From an uncultured Acidobacteriia bacterium (lineage in GTDB: Bacteria; Acidobacteriota; Terriglobia; Bryobacterales; Bryobacteraceae): 64,000 nucleotides of DNA. Position 1 is the stretch's first letter. Each line of letters starts with the position of its first letter. Where the stretch lies: positions 1 to 64,000 of the forward strand of contig CAIKMJ010000009.1 in the NCBI GenBank assembly GCA_903828455.1, written 5' to 3'. This document shows, piece by piece, positions 27,548 through 38,377 of this stretch. Below the pieces are notes generated by a model. That model searched no databases. It worked only from the letters and a program-made list of their open reading frames with translations, and was not told where the DNA came from. Position numbers and translations under genes: made by a program.

Positions 27548-30500
27548 TTATCGCTTGCCTGCGGGGCCGCGTGCCTCGGCGACGAGTGCGATCGCATCGC
27601 GGCACAGAGGAAGGAACTCGTCCAGCGCGCGGGCTGCATCCTCCCACATAGCTGCTTTGCCGCTGGCTTCGAGGGCTGCGGCGAGCCGGGCGAGACCGGC
27701 AAATCCGAAGTTGGCGAGGCTGCCCTTCAGACTGTGCGCTGCCGAACCCGCGATGCCGCCGTCTCTGGCAGACACGGCCTGCTCCAGCTTTGCGCTGAGC
27801 GGACCGGTGGTGTCGAGGAAGGTTTCCAGCAATTCTTCGACAGCGGGGCGGTCGATTTCCAGTTCTTCGAGGCTGGTCAGGAAGGTTTGCAGTTCCGCCC
27901 GCAGCGCGCCGGTGGCGGGTTCGGCCGGCGCCCCGGAGGGGGGCGTGTTGGCGATGGCGTCCGCCCTGGCGGAGCGAACCCACTGGACCAGTTTGGCGCG
28001 CAGTTCCGCGGCGCGGACGGGTTTCGAGAGATAGTCGTCCATCCCGGCGTCGAGACAGCGCTCCCGCTCTCCATCCATGGCGTTGGCCGTCAGCGCGATG
28101 ATGGGGATTTTCGAGCCCAGGCGGCGGATCCGGCGGGCGGCTTCGAGACCGTCCATCACCGGCATCTGACAGTCCATCAGGATGGCGTCGAAACCGCGGC
28201 CGGCGCCGATGAGGTCCACCGCTTCCGATCCGTTCTGGGCGATTTCGACGGAGCAGCCGAACTTTTCCAGCAGGAGGATGATGACTTTCTGGTTCGTCGG
28301 ATTGTCTTCGGCTACCAGTATTCGGGCGCCCAGGCCGGCTGCCGCCGGTGGAGGAGCCACGGACGCAGCCGAACCGATCCCGAGAGCCTCCCCAATGGCG
28401 CGGAGCAGCGCGCTCTGCCGGACCGGCTTCATCTGGATGCTGCTGATGCCGAGAGCGCGCGCCGTGGCTGCTTCTTCGCGGTCGTGGTCGGAGGTCAGCA
28501 TCAGCAGGGCAGTGGAGGCGAGCGCGGGGGATTCGCGAATCTGACGGGCGAGCGTGAGGCCATCCACGCCGGGCATGTGGTAGTCGAGAATCGCCAGATC
28601 GTAGGGTTCGCCATTGGCTGCGGCTGTGCTGAGTTGTTCGAGCGCATCGGCGGCGCCCGTCGCGCAGGTCACCAGCATCCGGACCTTGCTCAGTTGCTGC
28701 TGCAGGATGCTTCTTGCCGTGCCGCTGTCATCGACGGCCAGGACTCTGCGGCCGCCGAGATGTTCCGCGCTGGCGGGCGGCGACAGGGGTTCGGCGACAG
28801 CGAAGGGAAGCGTAACCCGGAACGTGGAGCCCGCGCCGGGTTTGCTTTGCACACCCAGATCTCCCCCCATCAGGACGGCAAGTCTTTTGCAGATAGCAAG
28901 ACCGAGGCCCGTGCCGCCGTAACGCCGCGTGGTGGAACTGTCGGCCTGGCTGAAGCTCTGAAACAGCCGCGCCTGCGCTTCCTGGCTGATCCCGATGCCG
29001 GTGTCGGTAACGGTGAAACGCAGGGTGGCATCATTGCCGTTCTGCTGCTCGGTCGTGACGCGAAGGACGACTTCTCCCTCCTCGGTGAATTTGACCGCAT
29101 TGCTGAGCAGATTGAGCAGGATCTGGCGCAGCCGGCCGGGATCGCCCGTGAGGGCGGCCGGCACGGTGTCATCGACTTCGCCGCACAGTTCAAAATTGGG
29201 GCGGCGCGCCATCGGGGCCACAACTTCGAGCGATTCTTCGATCAGGGCGCGGGGGTCGAAGGCGCGGGATTCGAGGGTCAGTTTGCCGGCTTCGATTTTC
29301 GAGAAGTCGAGGATGTCGTTAATAATGGCCAGCAGCGCTTCGCCCGAACCGCGGATCGTTTCGGCAAAGCCGCGCTGTTCGGCAGAGAGTTCGGTATCGA
29401 GCAGCAGCCCGGTCATCCCGATGACGCCGTTCAGCGGAGTGCGGATCTCGTGGCTCATCGTGGCCAGAAATTCGCTCTTGGCCCGGGTCGCGGCCTCCGC
29501 CTTTTCCGCCGCCACGGAAAGTTCGCCGGCGTATTCGGCCAGCTTCCGCTCCGCCTGCTTGAGGGAACTGACGTCCATCAGGACGCCGTTCCAGAGCAGC
29601 CGGCCGGATTCCTGCGGGTAAGGCGTCGCAGTCGCCGAGAGCCAGCGGGCACTCTCGCCGGCCACCCTCCAGGTGGCCTGAAAGGGAGATCCGGACTTCA
29701 ACGCCCGGCGCACCGCACGGACCACGGCGCGCCGGTCGGCCGCAAGGACGGAACGGAGCAGCAGGAGCGGATGCGCCACAATGTGGGCGGCCTCAAGGCC
29801 GCAGAGCTCTTCGATACCCTGGCTGAAGAAGAGGAAACGTCCTGTTGCCGGCGAATCGCGTTCGAACTGAAAGACCGCGCCCGGAATGCTGGCGGTGAGA
29901 TCGGCCAGACGGCGGCGGCTCTGTTCAAGTGCCAGTTCGGCCTGCTTTCGCTGGCTGACGTCGCGAAGAATCCCGATATACATCCGGCGGCCTTCCAGTG
30001 CGACCTCGCTCACGGCGAGATCGAGAGGAAACAGTGCGCCATCGCGGCGGACGCCCTCGACCTGACGGCTGCGCCCGATAATGCTTTCCGCGCGGGGACC
30101 GTGGTAGTCCCGCAGGTACGAATCATGCAGACCGCGGTGCGGCTCCGGCATCAGCAGACTCACGTTCAGGCCGGTTAACTCCTCCGCCGGATAGCCGAAC
30201 ATCTGCTCGGCCGCCGGATTGACGCTCTCGATCAAGCCCGCGTCATCGATGGTGACGATGGCGTCGAAGATATTGTCGAAGACCGTGCGCATGCGCATTT
30301 CCCGGTCCCGCAGCAGCCGGTGCGCTCGTTGCAGATCGCCGTTGACGCGCTGCAGCATTTCGAGCGACCGCCGCCGCTCGACGCTGGTGCTGGCGGACCG
30401 CAGGAACAGCAGCATGGTCACCAGCAGCAGGGCTGCCTCCGTCATGGTGCGATACAGCGCCCGCGTAACCGACTGAAGGCGGCTGCCGGCCGAGCGGTCG

Positions 30501-31027
30501 AGTTCGCTCTGCAGCCGCGTCAGGGCCGCCTTGACGCGCTCAAACGCCGGGTGCGCGCGGCCCAGATCACTGGCGAGCGCCGCATTCTTGTCGCCGACGA
30601 GCGTGAGGGCGATAATCTGGTCCCGCTCGGCAAGGTAGTTGGTCCAAAGCAGGGAAAAGTCGCTCAGCGCGAGCCGGCATCTGTCGTCGAGCGGCGAATC
30701 GCGCAGCCGTCCCTGAAGGAGCGCAACGGCATCGCCGGCCGTGCGCGCCTGGTCGATATAGGCGAGCTGCTGATTCGGGTCGGACGTGGTGAGAGCGTAT
30801 ACCGTGGTCCGCCGTCCCTCCTGGATTTGAAATGCCAGGTCGCCCGCCGTTCGCAGCCCTGCGACATCGACGTCGTAAAACGCGCGCACTTTGGCGACAG
30901 CGGTGAGTGACTCGCGGGCGACAAAGCCGCCGGCGGCGACGATCAGCAAAGTGCCCCAGGCGAGCAGCGCCCCCGGGCCGAAGGCGAATTGCCAGCGGCG
31001 GCCGTTAGCAACGGCGATACCGGTCAT
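27548..31027 (-). CDS. hybrid sensor histidine kinase (4HB/MCP-like sensor, PAS-PAS, HisKA-HATPase, REC-REC, HPt)
   Basis: [29 protein letters not shown]; two receiver domains ([25 protein letters not shown]); [12 protein letters not shown]. Confidence 0.95.
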   Translation of the reverse strand: MTGIAVANGRRWQFAFGPGALLAWGTLLIVAAGGFVARESLTAVAKVRAFYDVDVAGLRTAGDLAFQIQEGRRTTVYALTTSDPNQQLAYIDQARTAGDAVALLQGRLRDSPLDDRCRLALSDFSLLWTNYLAERDQIIALTLVGDKNAALASDLGRAHPAFERVKAALTRLQSELDRSAGSRLQSVTRALYRTMTEAALLLVTMLLFLRSASTSVERRRSLEMLQRVNGDLQRAHRLLRDREMRMRTVFDNIFDAIVTIDDAGLIESVNPAAEQMFGYPAEELTGLNVSLLMPEPHRGLHDSYLRDYHGPRAESIIGRSRQVEGVRRDGALFPLDLAVSEVALEGRRMYIGILRDVSQRKQAELALEQSRRRLADLTASIPGAVFQFERDSPATGRFLFFSQGIEELCGLEAAHIVAHPLLLLRSVLAADRRAVVRAVRRALKSGSPFQATWRVAGESARWLSATATPYPQESGRLLWNGVLMDVSSLKQAERKLAEYAGELSVAAEKAEAATRAKSEFLATMSHEIRTPLNGVIGMTGLLLDTELSAEQRGFAETIRGSGEALLAIINDILDFSKIEAGKLTLESRAFDPRALIEESLEVVAPMARRPNFELCGEVDDTVPAALTGDPGRLRQILLNLLSNAVKFTEEGEVVLRVTTEQQNGNDATLRFTVTDTGIGISQEAQARLFQSFSQADSSTTRRYGGTGLGLAICKRLAVLMGGDLGVQSKPGAGSTFRVTLPFAVAEPLSPPASAEHLGGRRVLAVDDSGTARSILQQQLSKVRMLVTCATGAADALEQLSTAAANGEPYDLAILDYHMPGVDGLTLARQIRESPALASTALLMLTSDHDREEAATARALGISSIQMKPVRQSALLRAIGEALGIGSAASVAPPPAAAGLGARILVAEDNPTNQKVIILLLEKFGCSVEIAQNGSEAVDLIGAGRGFDAILMDCQMPVMDGLEAARRIRRLGSKIPIIALTANAMDGERERCLDAGMDDYLSKPVRAAELRAKLVQWVRSARADAIANTPPSGAPAEPATGALRAELQTFLTSLEELEIDRPAVEELLETFLDTTGPLSAKLEQAVSARDGGIAGSAAHSLKGSLANFGFAGLARLAAALEASGKAAMWEDAARALDEFLPLCRDAIALVAEARGPAGKR

Positions 31028-31506
31028 CGCAGCAAATAGCCGGAATCGCCCGGCCCCTTTCCGTCCACCCGAAGGATGCGTACGTGTTCGGAGGCCGCAG
31101 CCGCCGCATCGGCGCTGACCACGGCCACCGCGCCCGGGACGTTCCAGACGAATTTGATCGCCATGTCGTCAGAATTCAGAACTTTGATGAAGGGAAGTTC
31201 GTTGCCCTGAAACTGCACGGCGAGCAGCATCTGGCGGTAGCCTTCCGGCGTGGTGCCGAGAAGTCCCTTCAGCATGCGGCGCTGCACGTCCCGGGTTTCG
31301 GGCTGCTGGATCAGGACGACGGGCCGCTTGTCCGGCCAGGCGCGGAGTTCGCCCGTCAGCATCCGGCGCAGTTCCGCGGCGGAGATGGTTTCGAAAGCGC
31401 TCGACTTGTGGACGACCACGACCAGCGGCGTTGTGCCGGCCGCGGGAAGCGCCGCGCCCGCGACCGTCAGCGCGAGAGCCGGAATCCAGTTGCGGCGGTT
31501 CAACAT
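31024..31506 (-). CDS. PstS-like periplasmic substrate-binding protein (small)
   Basis: [71 protein letters not shown]...[11 protein letters not shown]; stop overlaps the start of the hybrid kinase. Confidence 0.65.
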   Translation of the reverse strand: MLNRRNWIPALALTVAGAALPAAGTTPLVVVVHKSSAFETISAAELRRMLTGELRAWPDKRPVVLIQQPETRDVQRRMLKGLLGTTPEGYRQMLLAVQFQGNELPFIKVLNSDDMAIKFVWNVPGAVAVVSADAAAAASEHVRILRVDGKGPGDSGYLLR

Positions 31507-31808
31507 TGGCACTTGTACGGCGTGATCGAAGAGTGTGTCATCAGGCTTGAGGGCGTAAACCGAATCGAAGTTGCCGGTGTTCGATGCAAGCGTTCGGCCA
31601 AAGCCGGACCCGGTGGCCCGCGGCGGCTTGAGCATCGATGCCATTCGAAACAGAGGGCTTACTGATCCCGGACCGCGGGAGTCGCCGGGCGCGGGGGCGG
31701 CGAGCGGCGCGCCGGTTTCGTGACGGGATTCGCGTCGGTACGAAGTGTCCCGAAATGGTTCTCGCGGGCGGGCCGGGAAGACGAATTGCCGCCCGCTAAT
31801 CTGGAGTC

Positions 31809-32612
31809 TTGAGCTCTGCCGCATACAGTGAAAATCTTGCCGCGCGGCCCGCTGTGCCGGTCTGGCTGTGGATGAACGTCCTGAGTCTGGACGCGCCGCT
31901 GGTGGCGGTGGTGTGGCAGGACTTTCTGGCGCGCTGCACCGCGACGGAAGTGAGCGCGGCCGGGCGCTGGGCGTTGTTCCTTGCCGTGTGGGCCGTGTAC
32001 ATTGCCGACCGGCTCATGGATGCGCGCGGTCCGCGGCGGTGGGATGAAACCTCGCGGCACCGGTTTTACCGACAAAACAGCGGCCCGGCGACCGTGTTCC
32101 TGGCCGTGGTGGTGGCCGTCGATCTGGTGGTTGCGTTGCGGTGCCTGCCTGCTGAGGTGTTGCGCTGCGGGGTGGCTGTCGGGGCGGCGGTGGTTTGCTA
32201 TCTGGCCTCGTTTGTCTTCCGGCAGACGGGCGGCTTGTTGTGGAAGCGGTTTTGCGCGGCGCTGCTGTTTGCGGCGGGCACGTTTGCGGTGGCATGGACG
32301 CGGATGGCCGCGCCGTGGCACGGGCTGGGAGCGCCGGCCGCGGCGTTCGGCGCGCTGTGCCTCGGGAATATGGCTCTGATCGAGCGGCGGGAGCAGGATC
32401 GCGCGGGTCGCGGATGGGTGTGGATGATTCTGCTGGCGGCGCTCTGCGTTGTGGCAGCCTGCGTGCTGGCAGGACGAGCGCGCTGGTACGGCGTGGTGGC
32501 CGTGGATGCGCTCGGGCTGGCGGCGGTGGAATATCTTGGTGCCGCACTGCCGCGCGAGGCGAGCGCGGTGGCGGCGGATCTGATCCTGCTCACGCCGTTT
32601 TTCCTGCGATGA
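31809..32612 (+). CDS. multi-pass membrane protein, hypothetical
   Basis: Eight or so hydrophobic segments; ATGA overlap with downstream methyltransferase. Confidence 0.6.
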   Translation: MSSAAYSENLAARPAVPVWLWMNVLSLDAPLVAVVWQDFLARCTATEVSAAGRWALFLAVWAVYIADRLMDARGPRRWDETSRHRFYRQNSGPATVFLAVVVAVDLVVALRCLPAEVLRCGVAVGAAVVCYLASFVFRQTGGLLWKRFCAALLFAAGTFAVAWTRMAAPWHGLGAPAAAFGALCLGNMALIERREQDRAGRGWVWMILLAALCVVAACVLAGRARWYGVVAVDALGLAAVEYLGAALPREASAVAADLILLTPFFLR

Positions 32613-33244
32613 ATGTCGATCGTTTTGCGCCCTGGTACCGCTGGGTGGAGTACGGGGCGTTCGGGCGCGTGCTGGAACGCCGGCGCTTCGCCTTCTTCCA
32701 CCGTTTGCGCGGAGCGCGGCGCGTGCTCGTGCTGGGCGAAGGCGACGGCCGGGCGCTGCGGCGGCTGCTGGAGGCTGCGCCGGCGGCGGAGATCGACGTG
32801 GTTGAGCTGAGCGGCGCGATGATCGGGCTGGCGCGGCAGGGTGCGGGCCGGTCCGAACGGGTGCGCTTCCGCCAGGAAGATGCGCGGCGGGCGCGCTTCG
32901 AGGCGGGCGCGTACGACGCCGTCGTCACGCTGTTCTTTCTCGATTGCTTTCACGAGGGTGAATTGCGCCAACTGGCGGGAAGACTGGTGGAGGCGATGAT
33001 GCCGGGCGGGCAGTGGATCGTGGGGGAGTTTGCCGTGCCGGAACGGGGCTGGCGGCATTGGCACGCGCGGGCCTGGTTGTGGACCATGTACCGTTTCTTC
33101 GGCGCGGTCAGCGGCTTGCGGGTGAGGGAGTTGCCTCCGGTGGAGGAACTGCTCGTGGCGGCCGGCCTCGAACTGCGGGAGCGGGAGGAGGCGCGGTGGG
33201 GGCTGATCCGGTCGGAAGTCTGGCGGAAACCGATTGACGGCTGA
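32609..33244 (+). CDS. class I SAM-dependent methyltransferase
   Basis: Inside ORF 32195..33244: RRVLVLGEGDGRALRRLLEAAPAAEIDVVELSGAMIGLAR...YDAVVTLFFLDCF...LVEAMMPGGQWIVGEF. Confidence 0.8.
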   Translation: MNVDRFAPWYRWVEYGAFGRVLERRRFAFFHRLRGARRVLVLGEGDGRALRRLLEAAPAAEIDVVELSGAMIGLARQGAGRSERVRFRQEDARRARFEAGAYDAVVTLFFLDCFHEGELRQLAGRLVEAMMPGGQWIVGEFAVPERGWRHWHARAWLWTMYRFFGAVSGLRVRELPPVEELLVAAGLELREREEARWGLIRSEVWRKPIDG

Positions 33245-33262
33245 ATTTTATCCGGGTAAAAT
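33245..33262. promoter_or_regulatory. 18-bp near-perfect palindrome, operator candidate
   Basis: ATTTTATCCGGGTAAAAT (16/18 symmetrical), followed by ATATCG-N6-CGATAT at 33261-33278; 22 bp upstream of the DUF2239 start. Confidence 0.65.
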
Positions 33263-33284
33263 ATCGGGGAAGCGATATCTTCCT

Positions 33285-33920
33285 ATGAATGAAGTACTTT
33301 TGAAGCCCGCGACGGCCTTTGACGGCCATTGCCGGATCGCGGCGGGGACTGTGGGCGAGGCGGCGCTGGCGGTTCGAAAGGCGCTGGAGGCGGGGGCGAA
33401 CGGGCCGATTCATATTTACGACGACGCAACCGGTGGTGTGATCGACTTCGACCCGCAGGGCAGCGAAGACGACGCGCTGGACCGTTTGGCGAGGCAGCTT
33501 CGGGCCGCGCGGCGGGAAGAGGGTTCGGACGGCGATTTAGCTGCCGGGGCGTCCGGCGAGGAGCCCCGCGGCCGGGGACGGCCGAAGCTGGGCGTGGTGG
33601 CTCGCGAGGTGACGTTGCTGCCCCGGCACTGGGCATGGTTGAACGGGCAGCCGGGCGGGGCGTCGGTGGCGCTTCGCAGGCTGGTGGAGGAGGCGCGGCG
33701 GGCCAGCGTCGAAAAGGACCGGGTGCGGGCGGCGCAGGAGGCGGCGTACCGGTTCACCTCCGCGATGGCGGGCGACCTGGCGGGATTCGAGGAAGCGATG
33801 CGGGCCTTGTTCGGGCGCGACCGGCGGCGGTTCACCGAGTGCATCGCGGAATGGCCCGGAGATGTCCGCGAATATGCCATGCGGCTGGGGTTCGGAGAGG
33901 CCGCCGAAGGCGCGCTTTGA
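33285..33920 (+). CDS. DUF2239 family protein
   Basis: GRGRPKLGVVAREVTLLPRHWAWLNGQPGGASVALRRLVEEARRAS...AYRFTSAMAGDLAGFEEAMRALFG. Confidence 0.85.
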   Translation: MNEVLLKPATAFDGHCRIAAGTVGEAALAVRKALEAGANGPIHIYDDATGGVIDFDPQGSEDDALDRLARQLRAARREEGSDGDLAAGASGEEPRGRGRPKLGVVAREVTLLPRHWAWLNGQPGGASVALRRLVEEARRASVEKDRVRAAQEAAYRFTSAMAGDLAGFEEAMRALFGRDRRRFTECIAEWPGDVREYAMRLGFGEAAEGAL

Positions 33921-33999
33921 TTCCGGCGATGTTCGCGCAATCATACTTGTGACAAACTGTTTAACCAGGGTGCCAGGAAACGAAAAACAGAGCTGGAAA

Positions 34000-35835
34000 A
34001 TGACGCGGCGGGCGATGCTGGCGCAGCTTGCCGCTCTGGCGGCGTGGGCCCAGACCGACGACGATCCGCTGCGTCAGATTACGGTGGCTCATCCGCGGCT
34101 GATTCTGATTGAGGCGAATCTCGAGCGGGTGCGCGGCCTTGTGCGGGACAACCCGCAGGCGCGGAAAATTTACAGCGATCTGGAAAAAGAGTGCGAGCGG
34201 CTCCTCACGGTGCCGGCGGCTGAATACAAGCCGGCGGCGACGAAGGTTCGGTTGCCTTCGCGGCGCGTGCTGGACCGTGTTTCGACGCTCTCGCTGATGT
34301 ACCGGCTGAGCCTGAAGGAGCCGTACCTGCGGCGCGCAGTAACGGAACTGCGGGCGGCCGCGGCGTTTCACGACTGGAATCCGGCGGTGTTCACCGAGAC
34401 GGCGGAAATGGCGCATGCCTTCGCGCTCGGATACGACTGGCTGTACCCGGTGCTGAATGCCGATGACCGCGTGCTGGTGCGGGACGCCATTGTGACGAAG
34501 GCGCTCGATCCGGCCCTGCAGGCGTATCAGCAGCCGCAGCCCAACAGCTGGCCGCTCGATCGCTTCTATCGCAACGTGGTCTGTAACAGCGCGATGGGAC
34601 TGGCGGCGATGGCGGTGGCGGGTGACCGCGAGGGCGAGGCGAACCGCGAGCTCAATGAAAAGTGCGGGGCGGTGCTGCGGTATGCGCTGGAATCGATCCC
34701 GCGCGGGCTGACGACGTACGGGATCGAAGGCTCATGGCCGGAGGGCATGGATTACTGGCAGAGCGTGACGCGCTACGCCTGTGTGTTCTTCCACAGCCTC
34801 TCGACGGCGCTGGGCAACGATTACGGGCTGAGCGCATTCCACGGTTTCGACCGCGCCGGACGGTTCAAAATGCACATGACCGGACCGGGCGGGAAAGTGT
34901 TCAACTTCGGCGACTCGTCCGATGACATTGGCGAAGCACCGCAGATGTTCTGGATGGCGCGGCGCTACAACACGCCCGCCTATGCGTGGAGCGAGCTGCG
35001 GGCGCTGGAGCGGAATCAGCTGCCCGATCCCTACGACCTGGTGTGGTTTGAGACCAACGCCAAGCCGCCGGCGCAGGCGGGCATGTCGCTCGACGCGTTG
35101 TTCCGCGGCCTGAACGTGGCCTGCTTCCGGAGCGCGTGGAGCGAAACGGACGCGCTGTATCTGGCGGTGAAGGGCGGGGACAACAAAGATCCGCATGCGC
35201 ATCTCGATCTGGGGAGCTTCGTGCTGCACGCCGGCGGCGTGCGGTGGGCCGCCGATCTGGGGCCGGACGACCAGGATCTGCCGGGTTATCTGACGGGTCC
35301 GAAGCGCTGGAGTTACTTCCGCACCCGGACGGAGGCGCACAACACGCTGGTGTTCGACGATGAAAATCAGGATCCGCGGGCCGAGGCGCGCATCACGCGG
35401 CAGGAGAGCACGGCCGACCTGAGCTGGGTGCAGATCGATTTGTCGCATGCCAACCCGGCGAAGGTGAAGCAGTGGACGCGCCGCATCGGGCTGGCGCAGC
35501 GGCAGGCGGTGCTGGTGGATGACAAGGTGCGGGCGGACCAGCCGGTGGACGTGATCTGGAGCATGATGACGGACGCCGAGATGACCGTGAGCGGCCAGAC
35601 GGCGACGCTGAAGAAGGGCGCCTGGAATCTGGCGGCGGAGATCCGCACGCCGCGTCATGCGGTCTTCGATGTGGCGCCGCTGCGGGCGACGCCGCCGAAT
35701 GCGCCGAATCCGGGCTTCCGGAAGCTGATCGTGCGGCTGGAAGAGAAGCTGACCGAACTCGATCTGCAGATTTCGCTGGCGCCCTACAAAGACGGCGCGC
35801 CGCGGCCGAAAGTCACGGCGCAGTTTCCGGCGTAA
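34000..35835 (+). CDS. heparinase II/III family protein
   Basis: FNFGDSSDD...GGDNKDPHAHLDLGSFVLHAGGVRWAADLG...EAHNTLVFDDENQDP; TAT/Sec-type N-terminus. Confidence 0.85.
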   Translation: MTRRAMLAQLAALAAWAQTDDDPLRQITVAHPRLILIEANLERVRGLVRDNPQARKIYSDLEKECERLLTVPAAEYKPAATKVRLPSRRVLDRVSTLSLMYRLSLKEPYLRRAVTELRAAAAFHDWNPAVFTETAEMAHAFALGYDWLYPVLNADDRVLVRDAIVTKALDPALQAYQQPQPNSWPLDRFYRNVVCNSAMGLAAMAVAGDREGEANRELNEKCGAVLRYALESIPRGLTTYGIEGSWPEGMDYWQSVTRYACVFFHSLSTALGNDYGLSAFHGFDRAGRFKMHMTGPGGKVFNFGDSSDDIGEAPQMFWMARRYNTPAYAWSELRALERNQLPDPYDLVWFETNAKPPAQAGMSLDALFRGLNVACFRSAWSETDALYLAVKGGDNKDPHAHLDLGSFVLHAGGVRWAADLGPDDQDLPGYLTGPKRWSYFRTRTEAHNTLVFDDENQDPRAEARITRQESTADLSWVQIDLSHANPAKVKQWTRRIGLAQRQAVLVDDKVRADQPVDVIWSMMTDAEMTVSGQTATLKKGAWNLAAEIRTPRHAVFDVAPLRATPPNAPNPGFRKLIVRLEEKLTELDLQISLAPYKDGAPRPKVTAQFPA

Positions 35836-35860
35836 GCGTTTCGGAAAAGCGGCGTTCCGG

Positions 35861-36286
35861 CTATCGGCCTTCGGCCTTTTCGCCGCGCAGCGTCATCATC
35901 GTTGAGGCGGATTTGGCGATGACACGCCCGCGTTCGTCGGTGAGTTCGCACTCCACATAACCGAGGGTATGGCCGCGACGGATGACGTTTCCTTCGGCGC
36001 GGATGAGGCCGCTCCAGAACGGGCGGAAGAAGTTCATCTTCAGGTCGATGGTGGTCATGGTTTCGCCGTCGGCGAGACCGGAAGCGAAGGCCGTACCCAG
36101 CGCCGCATCGGCAAGATCGCACAGGACGCCGCCGTGCAGGGTCCCCATGGGGTTGGCGTGCTCCGGGCCAACGTGCATTTCGAGCGTGACGTGATCGGGG
36201 GCATAAGAGAGCAGCCGGAGGCCGAGGCGGTTGACGATGGCGGGCAGTTCGCCGCCAGCCGCCCAACTGTCGAAGATTTTGCGCAT
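35861..36286 (-). CDS. PaaI-type hotdog-fold thioesterase
   Basis: GPEHANPMGTLHGGVLCDLADAALGTAFASGL...TTIDLKMNFFRPFWSGLIRAEGNVIRRG. Confidence 0.88.
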   Translation of the reverse strand: MRKIFDSWAAGGELPAIVNRLGLRLLSYAPDHVTLEMHVGPEHANPMGTLHGGVLCDLADAALGTAFASGLADGETMTTIDLKMNFFRPFWSGLIRAEGNVIRRGHTLGYVECELTDERGRVIAKSASTMMTLRGEKAEGR

Positions 36287-36293
36287 GCAGTTT

Positions 36294-37196
36294 TCAGTAT
36301 GTCGCGCCGGGGGGCGGCGGATCGGGTTGCGATGCGGAATTTTCCGTCTCGTCGAGGCGGTGCAGAAAAGAGAGAGCTTCCGGATAGCCGGGCCGCAGTT
36401 CGAGCGCGCGGAGGAAATCGGCGCGCGCGCGAAGCAAATCGGGCTGATACAGCAGATGGTAGACGCCGGCGAATAAGTGGGCCCGCGCGTCGTTGGGCCG
36501 AAGCAGGGCGATGCGCTCGGCGACGGCGGTGGCCTCGGCGTACATTTCCAGCTGATGGTATTCGGCGGCGAGGAAGTCGAGGCGCGAATCGTCATCCGGG
36601 TGGGCGGCGAGTTCCTCTTTCAGGATGCCGATGTAGCGATGGTTGCGGCGGCGGCGCGATTCGGGGTCGGTGGCAAAGCTGTGCTGAATGCGGATGGCGG
36701 TGGTCGCGAGCCGGCCGCCAGCGGCAAGGATGGAAGCATCCACGGTTTCATGCACGCGGCCGCGGTAGCGATATTCGGGGCGGTTGGGGAAGAGGCGGAC
36801 GGCGTGGTCGAGCTTCGTTGTTGTGAGGGTGGTGACGGCGTCGCAGGCGTGGTTGTGGCGCTCGAGGTAAAAGCCGGTATCGGCGGGTCCGGCCAGCAGA
36901 GGTTCGAGCAGCGGGAGCGTGGCGGAGTCCAGCGTCTCGTCGGCATCGAGCACGAGTATCCACCGGCCGGTGGCGCGTGTCAGACCATGGTTGCGGGCGG
37001 CGGCGAAATCGACGAAAGAAAAATCGAAGGCGAACACACTTGCGCCGTGATCGGCGGCGATGCGCGGCGTGGCGTCGGTCGAGCCGGTATCGACAATGAC
37101 AATTTCCGGCGAGAGCGGGCGAACGGAAGCGAGGCAGGCCGGCAGGTTGCGCTCTTCGTTCCTCACGATCATGCAGAGGCTGAGCGCGGGCCGCAT
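36294..37196 (-). CDS. glycosyltransferase family 2 with C-terminal TPR-like region
   Basis: LSLCMIVRNEERNLPACLASVRPLSPEIVIVDTGSTDATPRIA...GRWILVLDADETLD. Confidence 0.92.
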   Translation of the reverse strand: MRPALSLCMIVRNEERNLPACLASVRPLSPEIVIVDTGSTDATPRIAADHGASVFAFDFSFVDFAAARNHGLTRATGRWILVLDADETLDSATLPLLEPLLAGPADTGFYLERHNHACDAVTTLTTTKLDHAVRLFPNRPEYRYRGRVHETVDASILAAGGRLATTAIRIQHSFATDPESRRRRNHRYIGILKEELAAHPDDDSRLDFLAAEYHQLEMYAEATAVAERIALLRPNDARAHLFAGVYHLLYQPDLLRARADFLRALELRPGYPEALSFLHRLDETENSASQPDPPPPGATY

Positions 37197-37213
37197 CGCG
37201 TGATTTGTCCGAT

Positions 37214-38269
37214 TCAGCGGTTCCTGCGCAGCCAGATTCCGCCGCCGGAATTCTTCAGGCAGAGCGGCATCCGTTCGCGCGTGCGCTGCTCGTACTTCAG
37301 GTAAACCAGATCGCTGAAGTAAACGATCTCAAACGAGTCGTTGTACTGCAGGAAGGCATGCAGCGCGTAGGTTTCGTTCCAGGAGTGGTTGGTTTCGGTA
37401 ACCCAGCGGCCGGGGTATTCGAACGGATAAAAGATGTCGTGGATGTGAATCACCACGCCCTTGTTCAGCAGCGGGAAGATGCGGAAGAGGTAGTCGTTGA
37501 CGTCGCTGCCCATTTTGGAGACGTGCGACGAATCGATGAAGAGAATGTCGTTCTCTTCGAGCTGCGTGAAGAGGCTGTCGGGTGCTTCCTGCAGGGGTTT
37601 GGCGACGATGTGCGAGCGATAGCGGTCGCCGGGATCGAGGCGGTCGAGCAGCACCTGCGGGTAGGGGTCGATCATCGTGACCTCGATGTTGCCGCCGAAG
37701 AAGAGGTCGTTGGTATCGAGTGTCACGCTGGAGGAGAAGCCGCAGCCGACTTCCACGAAGCGGCGCGGCTTCACGTCGCGAATCATGCAGTAGAGCGTGA
37801 TGGCGTCGCCGTAGGAGAAGGCCGGGTTTTCGAAATAGTAACGCTTGCCGGGAGACTTTTCGGCCGTGAAGGGAAGCTCCGGATAATATTCCGCGGCGAA
37901 ACGATCGAGCAGGCGAAGCTGCGCTTCTTCGTTCAGATGCACGCCGGGGCAGGGTTGCTCGAATCGGCGCGCCTCCCGGCTCAGGACTGCCCGAACCGCG
38001 GGCTCGGCCGGGTCGACGAGCGGTGAATAAAAGTGTCCGGGCGGGGCCAGCAGTTTATGGATGCTTTGCTTCAGCTTCTCCAGTTGCCCCTCCGCTTCGA
38101 GGCGTTCTGCTTCGAGGCGAATGGTGTGCTCGCGCAGGCCGTCGCGCTCGGCGGCGAGCGTATCGCGCGCAAAGACGGCGTCCTGCAGCTGGGCCTCAAG
38201 GCTGCCCGGTTCGGGCGGCTCGGTGTGGCCCTGGGCGATGCTTTTAGCTTTGGAAAATATGCCTGCCAT
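37214..38269 (-). CDS. class I SAM-dependent methyltransferase with N-terminal coiled coil
   Basis: RRFVEVGCGFSSSVTLDTNDLF...ILFIDSSHVSKMGSDVNDYLFRIFPLLNKGVVIHIHDIFYPFEYPGRWV. Confidence 0.82.
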   Translation of the reverse strand: MAGIFSKAKSIAQGHTEPPEPGSLEAQLQDAVFARDTLAAERDGLREHTIRLEAERLEAEGQLEKLKQSIHKLLAPPGHFYSPLVDPAEPAVRAVLSREARRFEQPCPGVHLNEEAQLRLLDRFAAEYYPELPFTAEKSPGKRYYFENPAFSYGDAITLYCMIRDVKPRRFVEVGCGFSSSVTLDTNDLFFGGNIEVTMIDPYPQVLLDRLDPGDRYRSHIVAKPLQEAPDSLFTQLEENDILFIDSSHVSKMGSDVNDYLFRIFPLLNKGVVIHIHDIFYPFEYPGRWVTETNHSWNETYALHAFLQYNDSFEIVYFSDLVYLKYEQRTRERMPLCLKNSGGGIWLRRNR

Positions 38270-38377
38270 GCCGAATTGCTACTCTACCATTCTGGCCGTT
38301 TCCGGCCCTTTTGCGCGGCCCGCCGGGGGTGAGGGCCGCGCGTCCGGTGCCGCGTCCTATACTCTGGAAACTGGCCC

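Noticed and set aside
27158-30178. 1006-aa plus-strand ORF opposite the hybrid kinase
   Set aside because: Shadow ORF; the minus-strand frame encodes clear HisKA/REC/HPt domains.
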